Shown in pieces: positions 23,228-31,112 of a stretch of 54,795 nucleotides of DNA (the first letter of the stretch is position 1; each line of letters begins with the position of its first letter). Origin of the DNA: Sphingomonas sp. BAUL-RG-20F-R05-02 (GTDB lineage Bacteria; Pseudomonadota; Alphaproteobacteria; Sphingomonadales; Sphingomonadaceae); assembly GCF_022662305.1 (NCBI RefSeq), contig NZ_JAKNQH010000018.1, positions 1-54,795 on the forward strand. The letters run 5' to 3'. The notes under the pieces are model-generated. The model searched no databases. It worked only from the letters and a program-made list of their open reading frames with translations, and was not told the origin of the DNA. The translations under genes were made by a program, and so were the position numbers.

Positions 23228-25318
23228 GTGCAGACTGCTCACCCTCCGATCTGGCCCGAGGTTCTCGGCCGCTTTACCTGGCACGATCTGCCGTTCGTAC
23301 GCGCCTGGGAGAACCCCACCGCCAGCGAGATCATCGGCGCCGGAGCCGCGTCGCTCGTCATCATCGGCTTCGTCGTCACCGTCACGCTGCTGACCCGGTA
23401 TCGTCGGTGGGGCACGCTGCTCGAGTGGGTAACCAGTCTCGATCACAAGAAGATCGGCATCATGTATGTTGTGATCGCCTTGGTGATGCTGTCACGGGCG
23501 CTGGTCGAAGCGGTGCTGATGCGGATGCAACAGGCTGCGGCGGTCGGCAATCCGGGCTTCCTGTCGTCCGACCATTTTTCGCAGCTGTTCTCCACCCACG
23601 GCTCGATCATGATCTTCTTCATGGCGATGCCCTTCCTGACCGGCCTCATCAACTATGTCATGCCGCTCCAGATCGGCGCGCGCGACATGGCGTTCCCCTG
23701 GGCCAACTCGGTCGCTCTGTCGCTGACCGGAGGCGGCGCCATTCTGATGATGGTGAGCCTTGTCGTGGGCAGATTCTCGACCGGCGGGTGGAGCGGCTAT
23801 CCGCCCTATACGGGGCTCGCCTTCAGCCCCGACGTCGGCCCCGACTATTGGATCTGGGCGGTGACGCTCGGCTCTATCGGCTCGACACTCGCCGCGATCA
23901 ACATCGCCTGCACGATATTCAAGTTCCGCGCGCCCGGTATGACGTACATGCGGATGCCGCTGTTCTGCTGGACGAGCCTGTGCACCAGCATCCTGATGCT
24001 GTTCGCGATGCCGGCGCTCACCGTCGCGACCGCGCTCCTCGCCCTCGACCGCTACCTGGGGTTCCACTTCTTCACCAACGACCTCGGCGGCAACATGATG
24101 AACTACGCCAACCTGTTCTGGCTGTTCGGTCATCCTGAAGTCTACATCCTGATCCTGCCTGCGTTCGGCGTCTATTCCGAGGTCGTCTCCACCTATTCCT
24201 CCAAGGAGCTGTACGGCTACGTCTCGCTGGTGCTGGCGACGATGGCGATCGCGGTGCTGAGCTTCACCGTCTGGGTGCACCATTTCTTCACCATGGGGCA
24301 GTCGGCCAACATCAACGCGGCGTTCGGTATCGCGACGATGACAATCGGGGTGCCGACGGGGGTCAAGATCTACGACTGGATCTGGACCATGTTCTGCGGC
24401 GAGGTGCGCTTTGCCGTGCCGATGCTCTACTCGCTCGCCTTCATGATCACCTTCGTCATCGGCGGCTTCACCGGTATCATTCTGGCGATCCCGCCGCTCG
24501 ACTATGTGTTCCACAACACGCTGTTCCTGGTCGCGCACTTCCACAACATGCTGATCCCCGGTCTGCTCTACGGCATGCTCGCGGGCTACACCTACTGGTT
24601 CCCCAAGGCGTTCGGCTTCCGCCTGAACGAGCGCTGGGGCCGGGTGTCGTTCGGGTGCTGGGTCGTCGGCTTTTATCTCGCCTTCATGCCGCTGTACGTG
24701 CTCGGCGCCAGCGGGATGGCGCGGCGGACGCACGAAGTCTTCCAGCCCGAATTCCGACCCTGGCTCTATGTCGCAGGCTTTGGCGCGCTGATTCTGCTCG
24801 CGGCGTTGGCATCGTTGGTGATCCAACTCGTTGTCAGCATCCGCGAACGGGATGAGAACCGGGTCTTCGCCGGCGATCCGTGGGACGGGCGCGGGTTGGA
24901 GTGGTCGACCTCGGCACCGCCTCCGGAATACAACTTCGCCGTCATCCCGCATGTCGGCGGGCGTGATCCGTTCTACGACGGCAAGCGTAAGGGTGGCTAC
25001 TATGAGCGCCACGCGTTTTATGACGCAATCAGCGTACCGAAGAACAGCATTACCGGGCTGTTGCTCGGCATCGGTGCGACGGCGGCGGCTTTTGGACTGG
25101 TCTGGCACATGTGGTGGCTGGCCGGCATCTCGGTCGCGATGAGTGCCTACGCTCTTATCCTGCGTAGCTTCGTACGCTTCAGTGACCGGACCATCTCCGG
25201 AGCCGAGGTTACCGAAACCGAGCATCGCTGGCATGCGGCGCTCGATGCGGCCGATCCGACGCCGCGTCAGCTCGAGCTGACGCATCGCAACACCGGCCTT
25301 GCGGAGATTTCGGCATGA
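23228..25318 (+). CDS. cyoB: Cytochrome bo3 quinol oxidase subunit I
   Basis: 696-residue catalytic subunit with a GTG start four bases after cyoA. Recognisable parts are the first helices (TSLDHKKIGIMYVVIALVML), the CuB site with the cross-linked His/Tyr pair (FGHPEVYILILPAFGVYSEV), CuB ligands VWVHHFF, the proton-channel region (IPTGVKI-like GVPTGVKIYDW) and the haem ligands in LFLVAHFHNML. It reduces O2 to water using electrons from quinol and pumps protons. Its stop overlaps the cyoC start (ATGA). Confidence 0.96.
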   Translation: MQTAHPPIWPEVLGRFTWHDLPFVRAWENPTASEIIGAGAASLVIIGFVVTVTLLTRYRRWGTLLEWVTSLDHKKIGIMYVVIALVMLSRALVEAVLMRMQQAAAVGNPGFLSSDHFSQLFSTHGSIMIFFMAMPFLTGLINYVMPLQIGARDMAFPWANSVALSLTGGGAILMMVSLVVGRFSTGGWSGYPPYTGLAFSPDVGPDYWIWAVTLGSIGSTLAAINIACTIFKFRAPGMTYMRMPLFCWTSLCTSILMLFAMPALTVATALLALDRYLGFHFFTNDLGGNMMNYANLFWLFGHPEVYILILPAFGVYSEVVSTYSSKELYGYVSLVLATMAIAVLSFTVWVHHFFTMGQSANINAAFGIATMTIGVPTGVKIYDWIWTMFCGEVRFAVPMLYSLAFMITFVIGGFTGIILAIPPLDYVFHNTLFLVAHFHNMLIPGLLYGMLAGYTYWFPKAFGFRLNERWGRVSFGCWVVGFYLAFMPLYVLGASGMARRTHEVFQPEFRPWLYVAGFGALILLAALASLVIQLVVSIRERDENRVFAGDPWDGRGLEWSTSAPPPEYNFAVIPHVGGRDPFYDGKRKGGYYERHAFYDAISVPKNSITGLLLGIGATAAAFGLVWHMWWLAGISVAMSAYALILRSFVRFSDRTISGAEVTETEHRWHAALDAADPTPRQLELTHRNTGLAEISA

Positions 25319-25941
25319 CCCAGCCTTCGCTGCGCCACGCCGGTATCAATCTGGGCGGCACCGAGCAGAACCCGAATGCCAATGCCGAGAGCGGCATCTT
25401 CGGCTTCTGGATGTTCCTGATGAGCGATGCCATCATCTTCGCGTTGCTGTTCGCCGTCTATGGCACCGCCGTGGCGGCAACGGCGGGTGGGCCGACCCCG
25501 GCGAGCGAGTTCAAGCTCGGCAGTGCCTTTGCCGAGACTTTGCTCCTCTTGACCAGCAGCCTGACGATCGGGCTGGCGGTGCTCGCCATGAAGTACGACG
25601 CGACGCGGCGCCCCGTCTTTGTCTGGATGGGCATCACCTTCATTCTCGGCGTCACCTTCCTGGCGATGGAGATGCATGATTTCACCACCATGTTCTCGGA
25701 TGGCGCCTACCCTACGCGAAGCGCCTTCCTGTCGGCATTCTTCGCGCTGGTGCCCCTCCACGGGCTACACGTCCTGGCAGGATGTATCTGGATGTTGGTG
25801 ATGGGCGGGCAGGTCCTCGCTTACGGCTTCGACACGCGGGTCAAGATCAACATCCTGCGCCTCAGCCTGTTCTGGCATTTCCTCGACGTTATCTGGATCG
25901 CCATCCTGACCGTCGTTTATCTTCAGGGGCATGTGCTGTGA
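25315..25941 (+). CDS. cyoC: Cytochrome bo3 quinol oxidase subunit III
   Basis: 208 residues, five membrane helices. It begins LGGTEQNPNANAESGIFGFW followed by MFLMSDAIIFALLF, typical of bo3 subunit III, and ends HFLDVIWIAILTVVYLQGHV. It stabilises the oxidase complex. The gene overlaps cyoB by four bases (ATGA) and cyoD by four (GTGA). Confidence 0.95.
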   Translation: MTQPSLRHAGINLGGTEQNPNANAESGIFGFWMFLMSDAIIFALLFAVYGTAVAATAGGPTPASEFKLGSAFAETLLLLTSSLTIGLAVLAMKYDATRRPVFVWMGITFILGVTFLAMEMHDFTTMFSDGAYPTRSAFLSAFFALVPLHGLHVLAGCIWMLVMGGQVLAYGFDTRVKINILRLSLFWHFLDVIWIAILTVVYLQGHVL

Positions 25942-26240
25942 ACGAACGTCGTCGCGAAACCCGGACATATCTGATCGGCTATGCGCTGGCCTTGGCGCTG
26001 ACGCTTGCCGCCTTTGCGGTCGTCAAATGGCCGTTGGCTGCGGCCGGCACGACGTTCGGGATCATCCTGGGCCTGGCCCTCGTGCAGATGATTGTGCAGT
26101 TCCGCTGCTTCCTTCACATCAGCCTTGCCAAGTCGTCGCGCGATGATCTGCTGCTGGTGCTGTTTGCGAGCCTGATCGTCACGCTGATGGTGTCGGGCAC
26201 GCTGGTCATCATGTTCAACCTTCGCGAGCGGATGATGTAG
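25938..26240 (+). CDS. cyoD: Cytochrome bo3 quinol oxidase subunit IV
   Basis: 100 residues from a GTG that overlaps the cyoC stop. Three membrane helices; LVQMIVQFRCFLHISLAKSS is the conserved subunit IV stretch. It assists assembly of the CuB site in relatives. No cyoE (haem O synthase) follows, so that enzyme must be encoded elsewhere. Confidence 0.92.
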   Translation: MNERRRETRTYLIGYALALALTLAAFAVVKWPLAAAGTTFGIILGLALVQMIVQFRCFLHISLAKSSRDDLLLVLFASLIVTLMVSGTLVIMFNLRERMM

Positions 26241-26242
26241 CC

Positions 26243-26737
26243 GTGGAGGGACTGACGACCACCTTCTTGTCGATCTTCGGCAGCGGCAAGGACCTGAGCG
26301 TCGCGCAGGAATGCGCGCGTGCCGTGCTGGTGCTCGCTTACGGCCTTCTGGCGGTTCGCGTGGTCGGCCGACGCATCTTCGGTAAATGGTCGGCGCTCGA
26401 CATCGTCGTGTCGATCGTGATCGGATCGAACCTCAGCCGGGCGGTGACCGGGAGCGCGCCGCTGCTGGGCACACTTGCGGCGACCAGCGTGTTCCTGCTT
26501 CTCCACTGGCTGCTGGCGCATCTGGCGGCGCGCTTCCCGGCCATGTCCCGCCTCCTGGAGGGACAAGCCATCACGATCTTCAAGGAGGGCAAGGCCGATC
26601 ACGGTGCCCGTCTACGCCACTCGGTGTCTGAGGCCGATCTCGACGAGGCGCTCCGCCAATCCGGTCTATCGAGCGTGACCGACACTTGTCAGGTCACGCT
26701 CGAGCCGAGTGGGAAGATCACCCTCCTGAAACGTTGA
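26243..26737 (+). CDS. YetF/DUF421-family membrane protein
   Basis: 164 residues from a GTG two bases after the cyoD stop. Membrane segments lie near 25-45, 58-75 and 78-95, then a soluble DUF421 domain (LEGQAITIFKEGKADHGARL; HSVSEADLDEALRQSGLSSV; QVTLEPSGKITLLKR). YetF relatives influence spore or membrane properties; the biochemical role is unknown. Spacing indicates co-transcription with the oxidase operon. Confidence 0.8.
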   Translation: MEGLTTTFLSIFGSGKDLSVAQECARAVLVLAYGLLAVRVVGRRIFGKWSALDIVVSIVIGSNLSRAVTGSAPLLGTLAATSVFLLLHWLLAHLAARFPAMSRLLEGQAITIFKEGKADHGARLRHSVSEADLDEALRQSGLSSVTDTCQVTLEPSGKITLLKR

Positions 26738-26752
26738 TCTCCCCTGCGGGTG

Positions 26753-27742
26753 TCAGATGTCCAGGCGCCTGGCGGCCTGGTGCGCCAGATACCCCAGCCC
26801 GGCGAGCCCAAGTGCATAGAAGGCCGTTCGGTGACGGTCGGTGAAGAACTCGATGCTGCGTCGACGCGAGCTGTCGTCGAAGCGACCGTGGGCGCTGTAA
26901 TCACCGGGTACCGGCTCGAACAGGTTCGAGGGCGCATCGGCGGGCGCAGGCTCGTCCGTCAGCTGCCCCGTGTAGCCGGTCTTGGCGAGGTAGCGGTCGA
27001 TCAGCCCGGGCGCGATGCGATTGCCGAGGATCGCCTTCACCGAGGAGAAGCCCAGCCACACGTCGCGACGCTTATGGGTGGCCGCGTAGAAGATGGCTCG
27101 CGCGGGGACTTCGGGTTCGAAGATCGGCGCAACGGGGCGCGCCTTCTTGCCCATCTTGTTCAAGGCCCAATCGAACTGCGGCGTGTTGACCGCCGGCAGG
27201 TCGACCATCGTCAGATGCACATCGATCTTGTCGTGGATGATCTCGGAACGCAGCGAGTCCGTGAACCCCCGGATCGCGGCCTTCGCACCGCAGTAAACCG
27301 ACTGAAGCGGTACCGATCGGTAAGCCAGTGCTGAGCCGACGTTGACGATCGTACCCCGACGCGTCCGCATGCGCTTGAGCGCACTCATCATGCCATGGAC
27401 CTGGCCAAGATAGGTAACCTTGGTGCCACGCTCGACTTCCTCGGGCGTCAGCTTGGCGACGGGCGCGAAGACGGTCGCCATGGCGACATTCACCCATACG
27501 TCGATTGGTCCGAGCTCGCGCTCGGCGCGGTCTGCCGCCGCTTCCACCGCCGCGGCATCGGCAACGTCGGTCGGGATCGGCAAAGCACGACCACCATGGC
27601 GTCGCAGTTGCTCGGCTGCGCGTTGCAGCCGATCGGGATCGCGCGACAGCAACGCGACGTCATAGCCTTCGCTCGCGAACTTCTCGGCAGTGGCGCGGCC
27701 TACGCCTGCGCCGGCTCCGGTAACAACGACGACTTTTCCCAT
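26753..27742 (-). CDS. SDR-family oxidoreductase with C-terminal membrane anchor
   Basis: 329 residues. Rossmann fold with cofactor motif TGAGAGVGRATAEKF at 8-22, an NNAG-equivalent changed to NVAMAT, catalytic Ser in NVGSALAY and YCGAK (Tyr/Lys). The C-terminal extension after about 250 ends in a hydrophobic helix (TAFYALGLAGLGYLAHQAAR) that may anchor it to the membrane. Substrate unknown; relatives are broad alcohol/ketone dehydrogenases. It is divergent from the GMC oxidoreductase gene, with only 93 bases between the starts, so the two may share regulation. Confidence 0.88.
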   Translation of the reverse strand: MGKVVVVTGAGAGVGRATAEKFASEGYDVALLSRDPDRLQRAAEQLRRHGGRALPIPTDVADAAAVEAAADRAERELGPIDVWVNVAMATVFAPVAKLTPEEVERGTKVTYLGQVHGMMSALKRMRTRRGTIVNVGSALAYRSVPLQSVYCGAKAAIRGFTDSLRSEIIHDKIDVHLTMVDLPAVNTPQFDWALNKMGKKARPVAPIFEPEVPARAIFYAATHKRRDVWLGFSSVKAILGNRIAPGLIDRYLAKTGYTGQLTDEPAPADAPSNLFEPVPGDYSAHGRFDDSSRRRSIEFFTDRHRTAFYALGLAGLGYLAHQAARRLDI

Positions 27743-27835
27743 GCTGCGCTCCTAAATGTTCAACGCTGGGAACAGCATTCCGTCGTTGGGGTTCCGGCTA
27801 CGCCACGATGGCATCACTTGGCAGCGGACGCATGC

Positions 27836-29410
27836 ATGGCTGAGAACACCCACTACGACGTCATCGTGATCGGTAGCGGTCCCGGCGGTGCAGCCCTTGC
27901 GCAGCGGCTTGCACCCACCGGCAAGCGCATCCTGATCCTCGAGCGTGGCGATTATCTGCCGCGTGAGGAAGCGAACTGGAGCGGTCAGGCGGTTTTCGTT
28001 GAGGGCAAGTATCAGGCCGACGAGCAGTGGGTGAACAAGGATGGCGGCACGTTCGCACCGCAGCTTCATTACAACGTCGGCGGCAATTCCAAGGTGTACG
28101 GCTCGGCGCTGTTCCGCCTCCGTGAACGCGATTTCGAAGAGGTAAGCCACGCGGGCGGCGTGTCCCCAGCCTGGCCGCTCTCCTACCAGGATTTCGCGCC
28201 CTGGTATGACGAGGCGGAAGCCCTGTTTCACGTCCACGGCCGCCGCGGCGAGGATCCGCTCGATCCGGGCAGCACCGCTTACCCCTTTGTTCCGGTCAAG
28301 CACGAGCCCAAGGTGCAGGAGCTATCCGACAAGCTGACCGGACTGGGGCTGCACCCGTTTCATCTGCCGCTTGGCATCCTCCTCGACCAGAAGGAAGATG
28401 GGTTCGCGACGCCCACCAGCGTGTGCATGCGGTGCTCCTACTTCGACGGCTTTCCGTGCCTGCTGAACGGCAAGGCAGACGCGCAGGTGATGTGCGTTGA
28501 CCCGACCATACGCGACTACCCCAACGTCACGCTCCTCACCGGGGCCTATGCCGAGCGGCTGGATACGGATGCCAGCGGAGGCCGGGTGGAGTCGATCCTG
28601 GTCCAGCGTAAAGGCCAGCAGGAACGCTATAGCGCGGATACGGTCATCGTCGCGTGCGGGTCGCTATCTTCCGCGCTGCTGCTGCTGCGCTCCGCCAACG
28701 AGCAGCATCCGAACGGTCTCGCCAACGGATCGGATCAGGTCGGCCGCAACTATATGCGCCATGAGATGTCGATCGTCATGGCGGTGATGAAACACGTCAA
28801 CGAGACGGTGTTTCAGAAGACGCTGGCGCTGAGCGACTTCTACTATGACAGCGGCGATCCCGACTATCCGCACCCGCTCGGCCTCATACAGATGTGCGCC
28901 ACCAGCCATGCCGACCAGATCAAGGGCGAGGCACCGCTGGCGGCCCTCATGAAGCATCTGCCCGACATGCCCTTTGCCGAGATGGCGCGGCACTCAATGG
29001 ACTTCTGGCTCCAGGCCGAGGATCTGCCGATACCGGAGAACCGGGTCTATTATCAGGGCGGGCAGGTCCATCTCGACGTGACCGAAACGAACGAAGAGTC
29101 TCTCAGGCGGTTGAGAGCCAAGCTGGAGCAGGTGCTGTCCGATATCGGCTGGCCTGCCATGCTGGTCGAGCGTTCGCTCTATCTCGGCAAGGACATACCC
29201 TTGTCGGGGACCGCGCATCAGGCGGGCACGTGCCGCTTCGGCACCGATCCGTCGACCTCGGTCCTCAACCTCGACTGCCGCGCGCACGAAGTCGCCAATC
29301 TATACATTGCCGACGCCAGCTTCTTTCCCTCGATCGGTGCGGTGAACCCGACGCTGACGATCATCGCCAATGCGCTGCGGGTGGCGAGCATCATTGAGCA
29401 ACGGCTATGA
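27836..29410 (+). CDS. GMC-family FAD-dependent oxidoreductase
   Basis: 524 residues from the ATG at 27836; the frame is open further back but FAD-binding sequence begins right here (YDVIVIGSGPGGAALAQRLA, with LILERGD). The C-terminal GMC domain carries the catalytic His (SGTAHQAGTCRFG) and Asn (IGAVNPTLTI). No signal peptide is visible. The family oxidises alcohols or sugars. A Cys-rich spot (TSVCMRCSYFDGFPCLLN) is typical of bacterial gluconate/sorbose-type members. Its stop overlaps the DoxX gene start (ATGA); an electron acceptor is not encoded nearby. Confidence 0.9.
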   Translation: MAENTHYDVIVIGSGPGGAALAQRLAPTGKRILILERGDYLPREEANWSGQAVFVEGKYQADEQWVNKDGGTFAPQLHYNVGGNSKVYGSALFRLRERDFEEVSHAGGVSPAWPLSYQDFAPWYDEAEALFHVHGRRGEDPLDPGSTAYPFVPVKHEPKVQELSDKLTGLGLHPFHLPLGILLDQKEDGFATPTSVCMRCSYFDGFPCLLNGKADAQVMCVDPTIRDYPNVTLLTGAYAERLDTDASGGRVESILVQRKGQQERYSADTVIVACGSLSSALLLLRSANEQHPNGLANGSDQVGRNYMRHEMSIVMAVMKHVNETVFQKTLALSDFYYDSGDPDYPHPLGLIQMCATSHADQIKGEAPLAALMKHLPDMPFAEMARHSMDFWLQAEDLPIPENRVYYQGGQVHLDVTETNEESLRRLRAKLEQVLSDIGWPAMLVERSLYLGKDIPLSGTAHQAGTCRFGTDPSTSVLNLDCRAHEVANLYIADASFFPSIGAVNPTLTIIANALRVASIIEQRL

Positions 29411-29865
29411 CGACTGCTGCGATCGCGGCGCTCGTCGTGCGCTACGGCATCGTCATGCTGTTCCTGCCGTTCAGTGCACTCGACAAGATTGTCTCGTTCG
29501 ATCATGCGGTCAGCCAAGCGCAGCAGGTCTTCTCTCCGCGCTGGCTCGCGGTGGCGGTGCTGATGGTCGGGCTGTTCATCGAGATCGTCTGCTGCGGCGC
29601 GATCGTGTTTGGGGTCGCTGACCGCGCTGCCGCCTTCGTTGTTGCCGGCTACTGCGCCGTGACGGCGGTGTTGTACAAGCAGTTCTGGAAGCCGGGTGAC
29701 TTCTTCGCCGATCCGGGCGGCAAGGCGCGCACGCTGTTTTGGGACTTCCTCAAGAACCTGTCGCTTGGCGCGGGCTTCCTCCTCCTCATCGTCGGCACCG
29801 ACGGGTCCGGGCTCCAGCCCTTCCTCGATGCGCCCTTCGCCTCCAGCCATCCTTACGGGAGATAG
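29407..29865 (+). CDS. DoxX-family membrane protein
   Basis: 152 residues with four hydrophobic segments (about 5-25, 45-68, 72-90, 112-130) and DoxX-like text (RYGIVMLFLPFSALDKIVSF; YKQFWKPGDFFADPGGKART). DoxX proteins are quinone-related or accessory membrane components. Coupled by overlap to the GMC gene, it may be the membrane partner of that dehydrogenase; this is inferred only from position. Confidence 0.8.
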   Translation: MTTAAIAALVVRYGIVMLFLPFSALDKIVSFDHAVSQAQQVFSPRWLAVAVLMVGLFIEIVCCGAIVFGVADRAAAFVVAGYCAVTAVLYKQFWKPGDFFADPGGKARTLFWDFLKNLSLGAGFLLLIVGTDGSGLQPFLDAPFASSHPYGR

Positions 29866-29868
29866 AAG

Positions 29869-30312
29869 ATGTCCGATGCCGGTCCCAAGCCCTCCGTCCC
29901 CTATCAGCATCTCTATGTCGACGGCGATGGCATCAGCCGTTTCAGCGAGTGCGCGCTGACCAATTACGAGCTGAAGGGCGTGGGGCCCGCCGATCCGCAG
30001 TGGAACGACAAGATGGAACGCGGCGAAGCCACCGTCGTCTTCACCGTTCAGCCGGTCGGTTGGATCGGCGACTGGCACGAGAACCCGGCACCGCAGTGGA
30101 TCGTGGTGCTGTCGGGCCGCTGGTGGATTGAAGCGATGGACGGAACCCGCATCGAGCAGGGGCCGGGGGAATTCTCCTTCGGTGGCGATCAGGGTTGCGT
30201 CGAGAAGGACGGCAAGAAGGGGCACAAGTCCGGCACGATCGGGGACGAGCCATGCCGCCTGATGACGGTGCAGTTGCACCGCGACCCGGTCGGGCGGTGC
30301 GAACTCAGATGA
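29869..30312 (+). CDS. Cupin-domain protein
   Basis: 147 residues. A single cupin barrel with GDWHENPAPQWIVVLSGRWW (motif 1: His and Glu metal ligands, though the spacing differs from canonical GX5HXH) and GPGEFSFGGDQGCVEKDGKK, GHKS (motif 2 region). No signal peptide. It starts four bases after the DoxX gene and overlaps the next gene by ATGA. Catalytic role unknown. Confidence 0.8.
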   Translation: MSDAGPKPSVPYQHLYVDGDGISRFSECALTNYELKGVGPADPQWNDKMERGEATVVFTVQPVGWIGDWHENPAPQWIVVLSGRWWIEAMDGTRIEQGPGEFSFGGDQGCVEKDGKKGHKSGTIGDEPCRLMTVQLHRDPVGRCELR

Positions 30313-31112
30313 CCCTCGCCCGCATCGCCGCGTTCCGACTGGTGACGCAGCAACCTGAAGTCCTCGTCGCCTTCTATGCCGCGCTGGGCTTCACCGTCGG
30401 CGATCCTCGACCGATTGAAGACGCTGAACTGGCGATGCTCGGCATCTCGGGCGAAGGGATGCGCTGGTCGATGCGGCTGGGTGAAGCGACGGTCGAGCTT
30501 GATCGCTACGATCAATCTGGCCGCGCCTATCCTCGCGACGTAAATGCGGCGTCGATCTGTTTCCAGCATCTCGCCCTCGTCACCGACGATGTGGAAGCTG
30601 CCTGGTCAGAGGCCCGTTCGGCTGGTGCGACGCCGATCAGTGATGCTGGACCGGTGACCCTGCCCGAGTCATCAGGTGGCGTCACCGCGATCAAGTTACG
30701 TGATCCGGAAGGGCACCCGCTCGAACTGCTCAGCTTCCCCGACGCAGCGGAGAAGGGCTGGCGCGGCAGCGGGATGCTCGGCATCGATCATAGCGCAATC
30801 GTTGTCAGTGACCGGGCCGAGAGCGAAGCCTTCTACACCGCTCATGGCCTGACCTGCGGCGACGCCACGCTTAATCAGGGCAGCGAACAGGCGGCGCTCG
30901 ACGGTCTGGAAAGCCCCGTCGCCGATGTCGTGCCGATGAAGCCGGCGGCGCCGCCTCCCCATGTCGAGTTACTGCATTATCACCAATCGCCCGGCGCGTC
31001 GTCCAAACCCATCGCGGTCAACGACATCGCAGCGACGCGGATCGTCTGGCACCACGGCCCGCCGGCGCTGCTGCGGGATCCGGACGGGCATCTCCATCAG
31101 ACCGGCGGCTGA
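30309..31112 (+). CDS. VOC/glyoxalase-superfamily protein (two modules)
   Basis: 267 residues from the ATG overlapping the cupin stop; the frame extends further back but is not needed. Two vicinal-oxygen-chelate modules: about 1-145 (FYAALGFTVGDPRPIEDAEL; HLALVTDDVEAAWSEARSAG; LRDPEGHPLELLSFPD) and about 155-267 (IDHSAIVVSDRAESEAFYTA; VELLHYHQSPG; LLRDPDGHLHQ). Metal-binding His/Glu positions are present. Family members are lyases, dioxygenases or binding proteins; substrate unknown. Last gene of the four-gene operon, ending exactly next to the convergent GH15 gene. Confidence 0.82.
   Translation: MTLARIAAFRLVTQQPEVLVAFYAALGFTVGDPRPIEDAELAMLGISGEGMRWSMRLGEATVELDRYDQSGRAYPRDVNAASICFQHLALVTDDVEAAWSEARSAGATPISDAGPVTLPESSGGVTAIKLRDPEGHPLELLSFPDAAEKGWRGSGMLGIDHSAIVVSDRAESEAFYTAHGLTCGDATLNQGSEQAALDGLESPVADVVPMKPAAPPPHVELLHYHQSPGASSKPIAVNDIAATRIVWHHGPPALLRDPDGHLHQTGG

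Noticed and set aside
23492..25285. 597-codon minus-strand frame across cyoB
   Set aside because: A shadow of the unmistakable subunit I gene; rich in Arg, His and Asp with no fold-like pattern.
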